Source: Pycnopodia helianthoides
Lineage: Eukaryota > Echinodermata > Asteroidea > Forcipulatida > Asteriidae
DNA length: 64,000 nt
Direction of reading: 5' to 3'
Assembly: GCA_032158295.1 (NCBI GenBank)
Contig: CM063250.1
Location: 6,063,001 to 6,127,000, forward strand
The notes under the pieces were generated by a model. That model saw nothing but the letters and a program-made list of their open reading frames with translations, did not search any database and had not been told where the DNA came from. This document shows positions 37,963 to 52,268 of the stretch, piece after piece. Position numbers and translations under genes: made by a program. Each line of letters starts with the position of its first letter. The first letter of the stretch is position 1.

Positions 37963-38354
37963 GGATGATAACACGAATACAGTCAATTGTACAGTCAGTC
38001 AAGTGTAGATAGAAGGGCTTTATGTGGAACTATATAGAAACAATGAGTTTGGTTTAGAAACAATGGTTGAAAGTATAATCAAAGTATATGAAGTCTATAC
38101 ACATTTTAAGAATAAGAAACACTGTGTTTCGGATTCAGAGTAGCAACCATCTGCAGCTTAAAAAGTTCGTCGAGTATAGAGTCCAGACGACAGCAATGAC
38201 TCTACATTGAGTGTTTGCCAAGTCAAACAGAGCTGGGTATATTGCGTGATGGTTGCAGAGCTTGGCCGCAGCATCTCGTCAGTAAACTTCCTGCACACCC
38301 ATCGATGCGTATCTCCACTGCATGAGTTCATCAATATCACATCAGGAGATTGAC

Positions 38355-39135
38355 AGGCGCCTTCAACGGAAGACACGCCCTCCCACCCCCATCTCGTGTA
38401 ACTTTTAACTTACGGAAAAGCTCATTACTGTGTGCGAGGAGGGTGTTTGCAAACGTCTTCATATTGTTCAAGGGGGTTGTGAAAAAAAATGTATAATGCA
38501 GGTTTTGCCCGATCATGTTCGCGCGGAGTTGAAAAGCTCCTGAAAACAGCCACTCAATTTCACTTAAAAATGTGCAACCAATTGTTCTTCTGATGCGTAA
38601 TGCGATTAAAAAGATAAACATTCAACTTAATCCAATAGAACAGCAATCAATTTCGCAACAGCTTTTCCCAGAAATCTCTAGTTGCACCTACACTCTGCTA
38701 AATTGACTGCCGATTTCGCACGGCTAAAAAGAGCGCCTTATAAGTTGAATTATTGAATAAAGTGTGGTGTAAATTTGCAACCCTCAAAGTGAAATTGGGT
38801 GACGGTTTCAACTCAAGAGGTCGCTTTAATACGAACGCATGAAAGTGAAACGGGCTGGGGGGTTTTTGCTAAAAACAAAAATGACCGGGAAACCTATAAT
38901 ATTACTGTATGTACACATTACAAGGGAATTGTTTCCATAACCGGCAGTGAATGTCAGTTTCTTTTCAAGGGTCATACCGGGAGCAGACTGATGAAAAGAC
39001 ACGCCCACCCCCACCCACATCCCATGTATACATGTATATATACGGAAAAGGTTATACGTGTAAGGAGGGTATACTCGTAAACCTCTTCAAATGTTAACAA
39101 AGGGGGTTTGTGGACAATGTACAATGTATAGTTTT
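38355..39135. repeat. Pair of diverged repeats
   Basis: 38355-38510 and 38990-39135 share an ordered set of motifs: GACACGCCC, TACGGAAAAG, GAGGGT, AAACNTCTTCA and AAGGGGGTTTGTG. A second related pair, with TATGAACGAATTTCAAAGATG, lies at about 39185 and 39585. Confidence 0.5.
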
Positions 39136-41016
39136 TTCCTGAATCGTTTTCTACGTGGTAATCCAGAAAATGGAAACACAAATACCGCCTGATAGGATTT
39201 CTATGAACGAGTTTCAAAGATGAAATTCCGGGGGGGGGGCGGTGGGGCGGTTGTGGGATGGATGGATGGGGGGCTTCGATTAAACCAAAATTGTTACCGT
39301 TCTGAACCCCGCCGTAAGAAGAGAAAATGATAAGAGAAGTCACAATTCGAGTTTACACTGTGGGTCTCATAAAACCCTTTAATTGTTGCTGTCTACTTTG
39401 CGTTGGATTAAGTTGCAGGCTAAAATTGTTTGTTTGTGATATTTTGGCGTTAAACATTCTGAAATTCTCAGCGGTATTCAAGTCATGTAATATAGACCTG
39501 GACCAAGCCACTGGGACATGGGTTAACTCACCGTGGCCCTTCCTACAGTCCACAAAATGAAAACACCAATACTGCCGGAGGAATTTTATGAACGAATTTC
39601 AAAGATGAATTCCGGAGGTTTTTGTTTTTCTTTTTTCTTTTTTTTTTTGGGGGGGGGATGACAGGGCCCTTCGGTTGATATACTCACCCGTGCGTATAAA
39701 ATCCATATTGTTGCCGGTCCCATGTGACGTCCCATACGTGCGTTGCTCGTAAACCAGACTATTTTTATTGCGCTTTTTTGTGTACAGAATTTGCACATTA
39801 TGCCCTGATGTACAATTATGTTTTCTGGTTGTAATCCCAATCCGGTAACGGGTAACTAAATAGACATAAACATATTTTGTTGGCTTTATTGTTAATATAA
39901 ATCGCCCGCGGTATGTTGATGTTTTTCGCATGTCATTCATTCCAAGTTGACGTTCAACAGGCGAAGACCCTTTAGTCAAAATGTACCCAACTCCTTTTAT
40001 TCGTAAGCTTCATACTGCTTAATATTTGAAAGGCCGTCATAACGCTGATCTGCTCGTCATTTCATAAAGCATCGGCTTCCAAAGGCGGTTTGTTGACTGG
40101 TGTTCTTTTCCAAAGGTGTGATTTTGTTTTGTACAAACCGCAGGCTGGCGAGCAGCCACCATTGTAAACAGTTCGTACCGGTATACATCAGCCCACTTTA
40201 GCACTTAACATGCCCAAGTAAATCCCTTGCTATGATCAACAAAAACCATCCATGAAAATAGCGGCCTATATAAAAAAAAAAAACGTTCCATCAAACTATC
40301 TGATGGGTAACTGCAGGATATGCTAATTATCACGTCTGACAGGAGAAGATATAAGTTGACAAACTCTAAAATGACATCAAGACATGTTTGGTGTTATTGT
40401 TGCTGTTGTTGTTGTTGTTGTTATCGTCACGTCTGACGGTGTGAATCTAAGAATAAGGAAGCTAATTTTTCCCTCGGATCTCCGTCGACGTTGTGTCTCT
40501 GGGTTTTTCTCCCGCCAATAATAAAACACTTGACATACCACGTGGATCAAGAGTACGAGTGTCAGCTTTATGCCTCGTCGATCAGTCTGTAAGTTGCCGT
40601 TCGGGTTTTAATACCTCCTGAGGTTTTGAAATTGGTGGATTGTGGGGGAAGTTTAGCCGCCATCTTGGGGTTAATCACCAGTGGAGTCAACCCAAAAAAA
40701 CACACCCAGTAGAAGACAAAATTGTCAGTATAAATTAGGGACGAATCATACTCGTTAAACAACGTGGATATCCAATACAATTTCTTATACTTGTATAATT
40801 CATACGTAAGCCTACATTGAACTTCTGAGTTCCGCCGGATTGAACACTTCAAATCAGTAAAGCCTAGGGCTGGATGTTCAGGCATTGGCAAAAGAGAGAG
40901 TGGGCTGGGGAAAATGTTAAAACTGTAGTTGTTGTGAAACAACTGCAAGGTTTTAAATTTGGCTCCAATGTCAAACTACGTTTTGTGATACACTCATTTT
41001 CCAAAGGACAGAGTCC

Positions 41017-41409
41017 TTAAAGGTACACGTTGCCTTGGATCGGCCGAGTTGGTCTATAAAAAGCGTTTGTAAACCGTTTGTTATAAAATGCATATGGTTA
41101 GAAAGATGTTTTAAAAGTAGAATACAATGATCCACACAAATATGCTTCGAAATTGCGTGGTTTTCCTTGAACTTTGCGAACTTACACGGTCGGCCATTTT
41201 GTGGAGTCAAAAGTTTGACTCCATAAAATGGCCGACCGTGTTAATTCACGATGTAAAAGGAAAACCATGCAATTTCGAAGCATATTTGTATGGATCATTG
41301 TATTCTACTTTTAAAACATCTTTCTAACCATATGCATTTTATAACAAATGGTTTACAAACGCTTTTTATAGACCAACTCGGCCGATCCAAGGCAACGTGT
41401 ACCTTTAAG
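41017..41409. mobile_element. Near-perfect 393-bp palindrome with TTAA ends
   Basis: Left end TTAAAGGTACACGTTGCC pairs with right end GGCAACGTGTACCTTTAA. The arms stay complementary almost to the centre (GGAGTCAAAAGTTTGACTCC, near 41213), with few mismatches. This is a foldback MITE with piggyBac-like TTAA boundaries and no coding capacity. A decayed copy is in the gene 2 intron. Confidence 0.85.
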
Positions 41410-44400
41410 AAAGTGGGGGAATCAAGTCGCTTACCTATAGTATAGAAAATTGCTTATACAAGACAATATTTAAAACATTGTTGGTGGTGGCAAGCCTGCT
41501 GTTGATCAAAAGATTCTCTATTTTTTGTTAATGGGAAAAAAGAGAGGACTAGAGATGCAGTTGCTCTATAGTTTCCATAATAATAGGCCGAGTTATTTTT
41601 ACCGCTGTTAATCCTAGCGGAGATATCAACAAAAATGAATCAATTCGGGGTTTCATTTTTAGATCAAACAAAACATGGAGTTATTTATGTGATACCGTGT
41701 CGACGGCAGTCCGTATAATAATCATCAAAACACCAGAGGGTGACACCGTGCTCGGATGACCGATTGAAGCATGTGCAAACATTAGGACGTGGTGTCAACA
41801 ACTGTGTAACATACACCTGCAGTGATGAAGTTGCAATTCTGCGACTGGTTTATACTTATTCGCGTTGCTAGCTTGCAACCGGTGAAAATAACAGCGTTTC
41901 ACTGTTGATTTATATGCATCTTGTCTACGTGACGTTAATTATCGCTGTCAAAGTAATTTTGCTTTATGCGGCGTAGTCATCAATGAAAACCGAGGAAAGA
42001 AAAATCTTGTTTGTGATATTATTCGATGTTTCTTTTGCCAGCCGGTAAAGGGGAGCCGCACGGCGTAACCGTATGGCGTTGTGAGAACATCTTAGGTTGA
42101 TGTTGAGGGTTGTAAACAAGAGTATTGCATGTCCCACTGACCCTCGTTAACAGTTTACGCGCTTTGGCAAGTAACGAGATTGAGATGTGTGTACGGCTGG
42201 TGATGAGGAGTTAGTCTCGTTTCGAGACACGTTATGTATCATTAAGGAGGAGAAAGTAGGCCTATCCATTACTGAATTTAAATGCAGACTGGCCTAATAA
42301 TCACATCTTACGTCATTGGGAACGACCGAAGTGAGCAACCAGTTCCAGGCAATCTTCAGGAAGAAACATCATTCGCACGTTACTTTTCACATAATAATCC
42401 TGGAGTTAGCACGACACTAAAACCAAAATCTCAATAGACTGTGCAAGTCTCGCGCCATTCGTAGTTAAACGAGAAAACAAGTAGAACGAACACTACATTT
42501 TCTTCTGTTTAGATTCAGTTTTGGGTCTGTACACATTTCTTAAAAAATAAAAAAATTAAAACACAGCAAGATTTCTTTTAAATTCAAATCTCTATTAATT
42601 CAAATAACTTGTTAAAATCAACATTGAAACAAAAATTTAACTTGGGACGAGGATGCTTGTTTGACCTCAATGATTCGATCTAGACTATGCAATACGAACT
42701 GCGAATAATGATAAGATGAACGTCAGTTGGGCCGAATTCTTAAATTGCTTACAACTAACCGAAAACTGAGTCTTATTCTCGGGTTTCCTTCGTCGATTTA
42801 TCCATTTTATTTTGCTTTGCAAAATAATCGCTTTAATAATTACTTTCCCAACAATTATATATCATTTTTACAGCCTTGAACTACTTTAAACTAACGTTTT
42901 TTGAAGAATAAAACAGAACCGCGCGAACGTAAAACTCAATCATTATGGTTGGGACCAACACGTGCGAGACCTGCTTATCGTATCGAAGAGTTCCTCTTGT
43001 ACACAGTGCCCCGAGTTGCCTAAAAGGGCCTCCCGTGATGTATTAAGTCCTGTATACAACGATTTGGACAACCACCATTTGCTATTTCAAAGAATTAATG
43101 ACTCAGCTCTGTGCATTTGATAACAACAACCTGCACGTGTTTTTGAACTGAAATTCAATGATGCTGTATCCAGAGGTCATCCATTAAATATATTTGATAC
43201 ATCCCTATGTACTAAATAACCATGGATTTCTTCTCGTATCCATCACAATTAATTAGAACATTTGTAGCCTAGATGTGAAAACTTATTTATAATCCCGAAG
43301 TACATGGTATTGCAGAACATTTTTTAAGTAAAAGTAGAAAAGTAAAAGAAAGTTTTACTCTCAGTGGAGACCTTTTAAAGTGGGTTAATTAAGGCCGGTG
43401 TCAATCTGTTGGAGATCATTCACATTTCCATGTGAATTATGCAGAAAAATATCGGTCAATCTGAATAACTTTGGATGATTGCCAGTCATGTTGCAACCCA
43501 TTTCCCAGTTTCAAAGTTTGCCAAATCGTATAGCTGTGCACTGTCAGTTTGTCCGTCAGTGAGTTTCAATGGAGACATGCCGTCAAACCACGGCCTGGTC
43601 TTGTGGGGTTTGCGGCAGATACTATTTTGCAGGCGGCGTTCGCGGACGTTCAGGTAGACTAAGAAGCACGTACTGCATGGGTGGTCATTAATTATACAGA
43701 GGGTTCCACTTTCATATTTTGTCAAATCATGTGCTATAAGTTACGTTTTGGGTCGAATCGGATCTATCCAATCCTATTGAGAAGAATGTGTTTGTTTTCT
43801 ATGATTTATTCAAGTTGTTTCATCAGCTATTTAGTTACTACCAACCGTCAACTTTGGATAAATTCATTGTCAACACCATGTGTGCGACTGAAGCTTAAAT
43901 AGCGGTTTACAAAGACTCCACCCCCTCCCCTCCACCCCCCCCCCATTTTACACTTTTCTTGAAAAAGGACAAGAAATGCATTTGCACTGCAGTGAATCTT
44001 CAATGTCATTTAGGACAACTCCCCTATCCGCAGTTCTTTCCTGTGACGTTGTGGAATCTTTCAATTAAGAAATATTATAATCCATGATTAATCAATTAAT
44101 GTTAAACATTCTTCTATCTATAAATTAAACAGCATTTGGCCAACGAATGTTGAATGCTAGTTTCTCGTCAGCGCCCGCATAATTTTGGGCCCGCGTGGAA
44201 AATGTTCGTTATTCTTCTTTTTTTTTCTCTTTTTTTTTTAATTTGGCGAAAAGTCTCTAAATTGTGTTTTGAGTAATTTCCTTATTTTCCATAAGAATTC
44301 ATAATGTGCAGCTTCATTTGAAGCCCTCAAGATGAAGCAGGAACGTTTGCATGCATTTTGACATTATTCAAATTTCCCTTTATCTACTTTTATTAGAACA

Positions 44401-45800
44401 GTCATTTTTTCATTGTGTCAGCATGAACACTCTAAAATGCGTCTGGTGTGCACTGTCTGCAGAGAGTAATCCCACTGTGAGAAACGTGTGGGATTGGGAC
44501 ACACTGACCACCGGGATTTGTTCGAGTGACAGGGGCAAACTACCGAAAATCGAGCGGCTTCGGCAACGACAACGATGAAGAATGCACTAATTCAGCAATG
44601 CGGCCATAGCCACAGCCCAAGCCGTCAAGTCGGACGTGTGCTTCTCAAACCGAACTATGTAATGTGCAGGTTTTCTAGAGTTGCCTCTGCTTTAAAAAAA
44701 AAACCACAGTAACTTTGTGGACACTGAGACTGCGTAACCAAAAGGGGCAGGGCGGGAGCCCCCCCCCCCCCCCCCCCATTAAGTCTTGTCCCCGATCCTC
44801 CTCCCCCGCCCACACACACACAAAAAGGGGTGTCTGGGCCTCTTTATGTGAACATTAATGGAAGTGTAGATATTATATCTGATGGTATAGTGTATGCCAG
44901 GAATTAATATCTTCTCTATTGGACCTCGGGGTCAATATTGTAGGTTCACGCAGACGACAGCGCGTGGTTTGACTTTGATAAATGCGACTTCCCTTTTAAA
45001 TTATTGTGAAGAAGTCGCATGGTGGCTGCCCGTGAGTTCCAGGTTCGCAGACGGTCGCGTAGGCTTTGGTTCACAACTTCTGATACCTTTTTGTAAAGTA
45101 GGTCGAATCCTTTATCACTGTCAATCGTCAAGGCCCGCTTTGAAAAATATTGAAACTTATGCTACGAGAGCCGCCTAAAAATAAACGAGCAACTGCCCCG
45201 TGGGGAACCCGTATGGAGGCATTGAGCGGGTGACCTAACGCGTCCAACGAGAGGCAGCGCTTAGAAGAGGCCTGGATACCATACGTGACACTTTAGCCCA
45301 TGTTTTTCGATTTCGGCGTATTATTTAGTTTATTGGGTGACAGGGGTCCCCGTAGCCAATTCAGCTGAAGTTGTTTTGATCGTTGCTTTTTGTTTGTTTA
45401 TGTCTCGCTGTGTTTTGATTTTTTTTTATTTGTTTGTTTTTTGGGGTGTTTTTTTTTTCTTCCTTTTTTTTTTGCCAAGTGTTTGGAAGCAACTGGAATT
45501 CGTTTTGCATCGCCAGTGTATATCTTCCGGATTTCCGAAAAAGGACAAATCAGCCAATGAGGGTCTGACGTGATAGACGATCATGTGGAATTAAGCCAAT
45601 CACATTGGGGGTTACTTGAATGTTGAGAATTCGATTTGCAAATTAAGACACGGCTTAGCTTTTTAATCCCTGTTCGTGTTATTTGCCTCCATGGTCGTAT
45701 ACGAAGAATGCTGATACATAAATCAAAGTGCACATGAAGCCACCCGTGTAAAGTGCACAGTCGGTTCAGTCTTCATTTATTTTATTTATATTTGTTTTAT

Positions 45801-46178
45801 TTTAAAGGCAGTGGATACTTTTGGTAGTTACATTATCATAAAAACTTGCTTGGTAAGATAGATATAAAACATTGATAGTATAAAACATTGCAAGAAACGA
45901 CTCCCTCTTAAGTAGTGTAGTTTTTAAGAAAGAGGTTATATCTCGCTAAACAATTTTAGTCTGAGAAAGGCTTCAGGCTAGAGGCCTTTCTCATGCATTG
46001 GAAAGCACATATTTCTATGCAAAAAGGGTGTTTTTATCTCTCATTATTTTCTTGTAACTTCGATGGCCAATTAAGCCCAAATTTTCACATGTTTGTTTAT
46101 TTTATGCATTATGTTGGGATACACCGAGTGAGGATGCTGGTCTTTGACAACATACCAAAAGTATATCCTGCCTTTAAA
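45801..46178. mobile_element. TTAA-flanked MITE, family E
   Basis: Ends TTTAAAGGCAGTGGATACTT and AAGTATATCCTGCCTTTAAA are inverted repeats, about 378 bp apart. The centre contains GAGAAAGGCTTCAGGC/GCCTTTCTC. Noncoding. Confidence 0.7.
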
Positions 46179-49032
46179 ACCGAGACCCGTTCACACTGTG
46201 CAGACGCAAATGAGATCGGACGTATTTATTAATTCATGCTCCCGCGGTATGTCAGTGTGTGTTACTCTGGACGGCTAATCGGCCGGCTTGCCGGGCATGC
46301 AGCTATAGCTAGGCCAGCTGGCTGGCCACCTATAAGGAAGTCGGGCATGTAGTAGACAGCGATTGGCTGTATTGACAGTTCCTCGCTATGAGTGGAACTT
46401 CTGCAGAGGAGCTCACCAAGCCCCCCCCCCCCAACCAATCACCCCTCTCCCCAGGACTTGGTGGTTATTTTTCTTATTTATTATGAAGTGGAAGGGAGAA
46501 ACAAATCTCACTAGTAATTCTCATAGCCTTGGGGATTGGGCATAGTCCGCACCCCACAAAAAAATTACCTCTATATCCCGTGCCAACTCCACCCAAACGT
46601 CTGCTTCCCCTTGCAAACCTACCCACTGGGCGTATACGGGGATAAAAAAAAAACTAGCAGGTTTGGAAAGAAAGGTTTGGCCTAATAGCCTCCCTCCGAA
46701 TTTCAAACAAACAAAATGTCTGCGCTACCCTGTACTGCACTTTTAACAGTTAGTTTTAGGATCTGCAGTTGTTTGACAAATTCAAAAGCTTTCGTTGATG
46801 TGATGGGTTTTGTCGCAAAAATATTTCAACTTAAATCACCGACAACTAACAACCTCTTATATTTCAGCAAGGTTTGTTGGTTTTAACGAGGCATGGGTTC
46901 CTAAACTGAAAAGCGGCATTTATTAAACAAAGCATCAATCTCCAGCACCAGCCCCCCCCCCCCCCATAATCACACCAACCCAGTGTTATATTTCAGTCGA
47001 AGTCTGAGTTCTTGTGCAGATTGTTTGTTGACATTTACATTTTTCACGTCAGATTAAATTTGAGACTTTTTCCAAACAAATGCTTAATGATTTGGTATTA
47101 TTTCTGATCCATAACTGTCCAAGGCACTCTTAATTATGGGGACGGCCAATATCGTCCATTACAGTGGGACACACTCTCATTGACCGGTATATACCGGGGT
47201 CAGAGAGAGCCTAAGGGACCCCATTCCGGACCCGCACCGACAGAAGAATTATTGGGGTATTTGAGATGATTGAAGAAACCCGCCCATAGACGCCCCCTGG
47301 GTCTAGCTAGCTCTTGGCGCTTTAATCGACAACAAAACAAGACTAACTTGGGCTTATGTACTTTTTTTTACTTTTTTTATTTATTACCATACACAGTTGC
47401 AGTTTTGGCTGCTGAAGAACCTGTCCCCGAGTCATGACGGGGACTTTGTCTGAGAGCGCTTGGATTCCGAACAGTCGTCAACACCCGTCAGTAAATTAAG
47501 CGGGGACTATAATATGTTCTAATTCTCTACACGATTGTCAATACTGGAATGTAATAGTAGTTGATTAATTAGAAACTAAAGTGGTCTTAAATTGGACTGT
47601 GGTATAGGTCGTTGGCATCTATAAGTCAGATTTGAAAATTTGCAAGATGGGGTTTGCCGAGACACCATGCACATAAGCCTCTCTCTGTGAGTTGTGGCAT
47701 TACTGACCCACAGTGATTCAACAACTCGACGACGACGTTTCGATCAGTATGCTGCGTTCGTCTTCAGGGCATACATTGCTCGATACAAAAGGAACTTTTG
47801 TTGTCCCAATTTCTGATAATCAAGACCCGAAAATGAGCTGAAAGGTTTCGAAGGAATGTAAATTATTATTCTATAATTATTGTATGGTTTTGGGGCCTTT
47901 ATAAACTGGCGCGAACAATCAATTGAAAACAAACACAAGATGCCGGAGGTGCGTTAACCTGCCAAAAAAATGTAATCAGACCAAAGACAATATCACACCA
48001 CATAAGCATAAGAGGTATTGGCATAGTGCCCACGCGGCGGGCGGGCCGAACGGCGTCTTGTCTCAGTGCCACCCATAAGCTCGAGCGATAAAGTTCCCCC
48101 CACTTGGGAGATTATTTTTCATAATCACTTTGTTTTTCACAAACAACTGGCATCAATGAAAAATTAGCCACTAAAACAATAGTTTGTATGCCGGGTTCTT
48201 GAATTACTGTTGCTGTTTTACTGGAACAATAATGCAAAGCCAGCGGCTGACAAAACGTTGTAACTAAAAACTTCCGTTCGCTGCATGCCGTTGTTTCTTT
48301 GCTTTTTTTTTTACTGTTTGGGCAAAATGCGCATGCTTTACGTGCTTAAGGTGGCAAGTATTAAACTTTGAAAAGCAATTTTAATGTTTGTAATTCCTGT
48401 GGTTGACCACCAGGTATTGAGGACTTTTCACCAAATCGCATACATGTATCAAAATGTGTAAAATGAGACCATTTTCTATTCAGTTATTAATTTTATTTTT
48501 TTTTTTTTTCTTCTTCTTCTTCTTTTTAATGATTTATTGCGGGCTCTTCAGTGCTCTCTGAATAAAAAAAAAAGTAACTTGTTGTAATTCTGTATGCGTT
48601 TATTGAATTATAATTGAAACCACACTTTTTGAATTGGTGGTCAATGTTATGAAATACACGCGGGTTCGATGAATAAAGGGCACTCCCGAAGTCCAACTTG
48701 TCTAAAACAACACTTATTCATGACAGAGTCACTGTCTTATACACCCGATTCCCAATAACTCCCACTTCATAATGGGTATTTACCCTAAAGGAATATGTCG
48801 AGCATGGGTTTATACCAATCAGAGATCTGACTCGGTGGAAAGATTGACATAAGAAAATAAACCAATCGATACAACTTCCGACCATGGAGGAGATTTCTTC
48901 CTCCATGTTCCGACTGAAATGTTCACGCGTGTCATTGTCAGGGACGGTGGTTCACCTCACACAACGAATTAAAAAATAAATGTAAAAACAAATTATTAGG
49001 ACAATATTTTCCTTTCTCTACACTCTATACGC

Positions 49033-49625
49033 TCCAGGGTCAGAATTGGCCCAGATTCCGGGTCCCAATGAGCCTGACCCAGGATCAGGCTGACCCGGAA
49101 CATGGTTTAAAGGAACAGTACAGAATTGGTTTTTGCTAACAAAATAGTTGCTGGCAGTGTAATCACTTTATGTAATCCACCATATACATAAACTGACAAA
49201 CCTGTAGAAGTTTGAGATCGATCGGCCATCTGGGTCACGAGAAAATAGTGAAAAACCGATTACACATTCGCATGAAATCATATAGATTCAACAAAATGAA
49301 TAAAACGCTCACTGAGCGATAAACTCCAATCAGAAAATTAGTTTATTCATTTCTCATCAAATATGGCATTTCAGACAGAAATACTTCAAGGGATGTTTTC
49401 TACTATCATCATCATTAGACTGTGTAAGTTTTATGTAAATCTGTGATAAAAAAGTATATTTTACAAGTTTTTTCTTACCAATTCTGTAATGTTCCTTTAA
49501 CAGATGGGATTTTATGTCGGATTCTTTGTCCGTTTGACCCAATTCTGGATCATTTTAACACAGATTCCGGGTCATATTGACCCAGAAATTATAAGGAATC
49601 CGGGTCGATTCTGACCTGGGAGTAT
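49033..49625. mobile_element. MITE family F interrupted by another MITE
   Basis: Outer element: GGGTCAGAATTGGCCC, GATTCCGGGTCCC on the left and CCGGGTCGATTCTGACC on the right. It is split at 49107-49500 by a separate TTAA-ended element. Confidence 0.65.
49107..49500. mobile_element. TTAA-flanked MITE nested in family F
   Basis: Ends TTAAAGGAACAGTACAGAAT and ATTCTGTAATGTTCCTTTAA are inverted repeats. Removing it rejoins a continuous family F element, so it inserted later. Confidence 0.75.
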
Positions 49626-49667
49626 TTAGAACTAACTTGGAAATTCTGTTCGAAAATATTCTACGGC

Positions 49668-49828
49668 CTCTTTCGAATCCACGGCTTCGGCTCCGGATTG
49701 GGCTTCAGGCCCAGTTTTCTTGTCTGAAACCCTGACCGCAAAGCATGCGTAAGTTAAAATAATGGAGGGAGCCTAGCTAGCCTGAGCCGATTTTGGAGCC
49801 GAAGCCGTGAATTTGAAAAGGACCTTAA
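49668..49828. mobile_element. Foldback element with CACGGCTTCGGCTCC
   Basis: GGCCTCTTTCGAATCCACGG and GGCTTCGGCTCC on the left are mirrored by GGAGCCGAAGCCGTGAATTT on the right. It resembles family B in design, with a different repeat word. Confidence 0.6.
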
Positions 49829-50129
49829 ACTCATCAGTGGCAGGGTAGCACAGTGTTATTAGCAATAATCAACAAGGTCTTCTTTACATCTCGCTGAATT
49901 TATTTTCTCTTTTGAGGATCTGAAGATATCGATCATAAAACTTTTTTTCACGAGAGGGCTAACTGCAGTTTTCAGGGGGGGGGTGAGAGACTTGTAAACA
50001 AAGGCACAAACAGCTGAACAGGCTGGACGAGAAAATTTGTCCTGGTTGTTTGCGTTGATGTGAGGATGGAAAAAAAATGAAAATATCTGACTAAAAAATT
50101 AATTAGTTAGGAAGAACTGTAAATTAAAC

Positions 50130-50245
50130 AGTAAACTTTCGGGTACAGCCATGTGTAAATCTCTTTTGTGTGAGTGTTGGCTCTGAGAAGAGCCGGTTTG
50201 TTCTCGACGTTTCGAACAGTATACTCTGCTCGTCTTCAGGAGAAA
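50130..50245. repeat. Dispersed repeat with CGACGTTTCGAACAGTATAC
   Basis: Second copy of the repeat at 6943-7060; here it continues CTCTGCTCGTCTTCAGGAG. Confidence 0.6.
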
Positions 50246-51949
50246 TGGTTGTACCCGCAAGTTTACTATTTATTTATAGTTCTTCCTATTTCTCCACACC
50301 ATGCAAAGCTTCAACAATACTTAATTATAGTTATTAAGCAATTAGTTACATTTTACTGTCAGCTACAGTATATAAGGCTGTTGTTGTTGATGTTCAGGAT
50401 TTGTGGAACGTTCATTCAAACAATTTTGCAAAATAAAATGCACATGTGCCGATGACGGCGCGTTTTTGCTGTCAAACCCGTAGCTGTCTCTGAGATCGAT
50501 CCTGACGTGAAAACCACCCGAGGCGAGCTCCCTCGAATTACAAAACAAAGAAAATTGTACCAATAGAAATGCGGTTACAATTGCAGCTAACGTTAACGAG
50601 TTTATGCCACAATCGGTTTATGTTCAAGTTGAGAAACGAAGCCATACAAGCTTACTGTCTTGTTTGGGGAACACTCTCTGCAGTTCAGGTTCACTGACTG
50701 CTCTGCTGAACTAAAAATAGAGAGACAATACTTTTGCGATCATATGGGAGATTCTTTGGACTATACTAACTGTCTTGACATAATTGTCTTGCCTGACTAG
50801 CGGGAGCTATAGATGTTCCCTGCCTCCTCGCCATCTCCATTCTTAGACACGCTGCACGATGGTTGCTTCTTATTTTTCAAAAATTTACTTTAAATTTGAA
50901 AAAAAATGTACTTATTCCTCAGCTTCATACCAGTACCAAATAGTCCTTTGAAATAGTTCAAGCCTGACAATCACCGTGGTACGAGAACATTGCAGCAATA
51001 TTATCGCCTACTTGGTTCAGACCACAGAGCTATAGAGGGCGCTCAACTATTGCAGCATGCAGCTCGACTTATTAACGCAGCATGTAGACGGCTGTGGGTG
51101 TCGTCAAAGCAAAATAACAACGTCGAGGACGGTTATAAGCTCCATTACTTTTTTTCTATGAAGTGGACTAGATTGTTTTATAATTGAGATAAAAACATAT
51201 AGGTTTGAAACTGATTAATGCCATCATCCTCCTCATTACCTGAGAAATGTTTAAAAAGTTTAAACACCTTAATAACGAGACAAGCAAAGCTAAAGTTGTC
51301 CTAAGCTAGACACACGAGTAAATCTCTATTTAAAAAGTCACTTACCCCCGCTCGTGGGTGGTCATTAAATCATACAATGAATTAAATGAAAGCTCTTTGC
51401 TTTTCTTAAAACATCCAGAGATACCCTTAAGATGTCTCATTAACTGGATCTACGTATTTTCTTTGACCGTAGAGTAAACAACCTGATTCTCAATTCAGAT
51501 GACTGAGTGGAGTAAACGGTGCCGATAGTTACCCTAATGAGGGCCCGTTGTCGAGACTTCTTTGCCCTGCTGGGGATAACCCTTTTCTCAATTCAACTGA
51601 CTCAAAGAGAACCAGAGTGAAGCCAAACAAAACGGGGATTAAAAACCAAAACCACAGTAATTGAATAGTGGTGATCCAACCAAAAAACTGTTCCTGCACA
51701 CAACATGTGGAGTTTTTGAAGAGACTGAACTGCCCGGGCGATGTACAGGTAGTTCTTCTTCTTTTTTGACACGTGTGTGTCAGTTTTTGTTGAGTGCTGG
51801 TTTTGATTGGGAGGTGAGTACGGCTGAATCGCGTGTTGAGACACTTTGTGTCTATAACTGAAAACGTTATGACGAATTACATGACAATTTGATACTTTCC
51901 TTTGAAAAAAATGACTTTGAACAGTACAATGTACAGACCATGTAACATC

Positions 51950-52268
51950 ACCTGTTTACAAAAGAGCCACAGAGCCTGGCCTTCCTGCAGGCACAATTTC
52001 TACATATCCCCCGAAAAGGAAACATTAAATCTTACCAAATTATTTTATGGAGATTGCACGGTCTTTTTTTCTTAAACTGTTGATATATAAAAAGGCGGCA
52101 CATCTCAAAATTTGTTCAGCTGTAATTTTTATAACTCTTGAAATTGTTAGGAAATTATGATAAAAAATGTCAAATTTTCCACACGACAAGTGTAGTAGCT
52201 TGCCTGCCAGAAAGGCACTGGAATGTACCAGGTCACTCTTTTTGTAAACAAAGGTGAATGGTCTATAG
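51950..52268. mobile_element. Inverted-repeat element, TGTTTACAAAAGAGCC end, copy 1
   Basis: About 319 bp, matching 62827-63142 at a high level (AGAGCCACAGAGCCTGG, CTTGCCTGCCAGAAAGGC, GTCACTCTTTTTGTAAACAA). The two ends are complementary (TTTACAAAAGAG and CTTTTTGTAAA). Confidence 0.7.

Larger units (their letters stand above)
37963..49032. other. Intergenic stretch, no gene seen
   Basis: Apart from the listed palindrome and MITEs, long spans such as 41410-45800 and 46180-49030 hold no recognisable coding sequence; the minus frame at 40568-40948 (126 codons) shows no domain. Confidence 0.5.
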
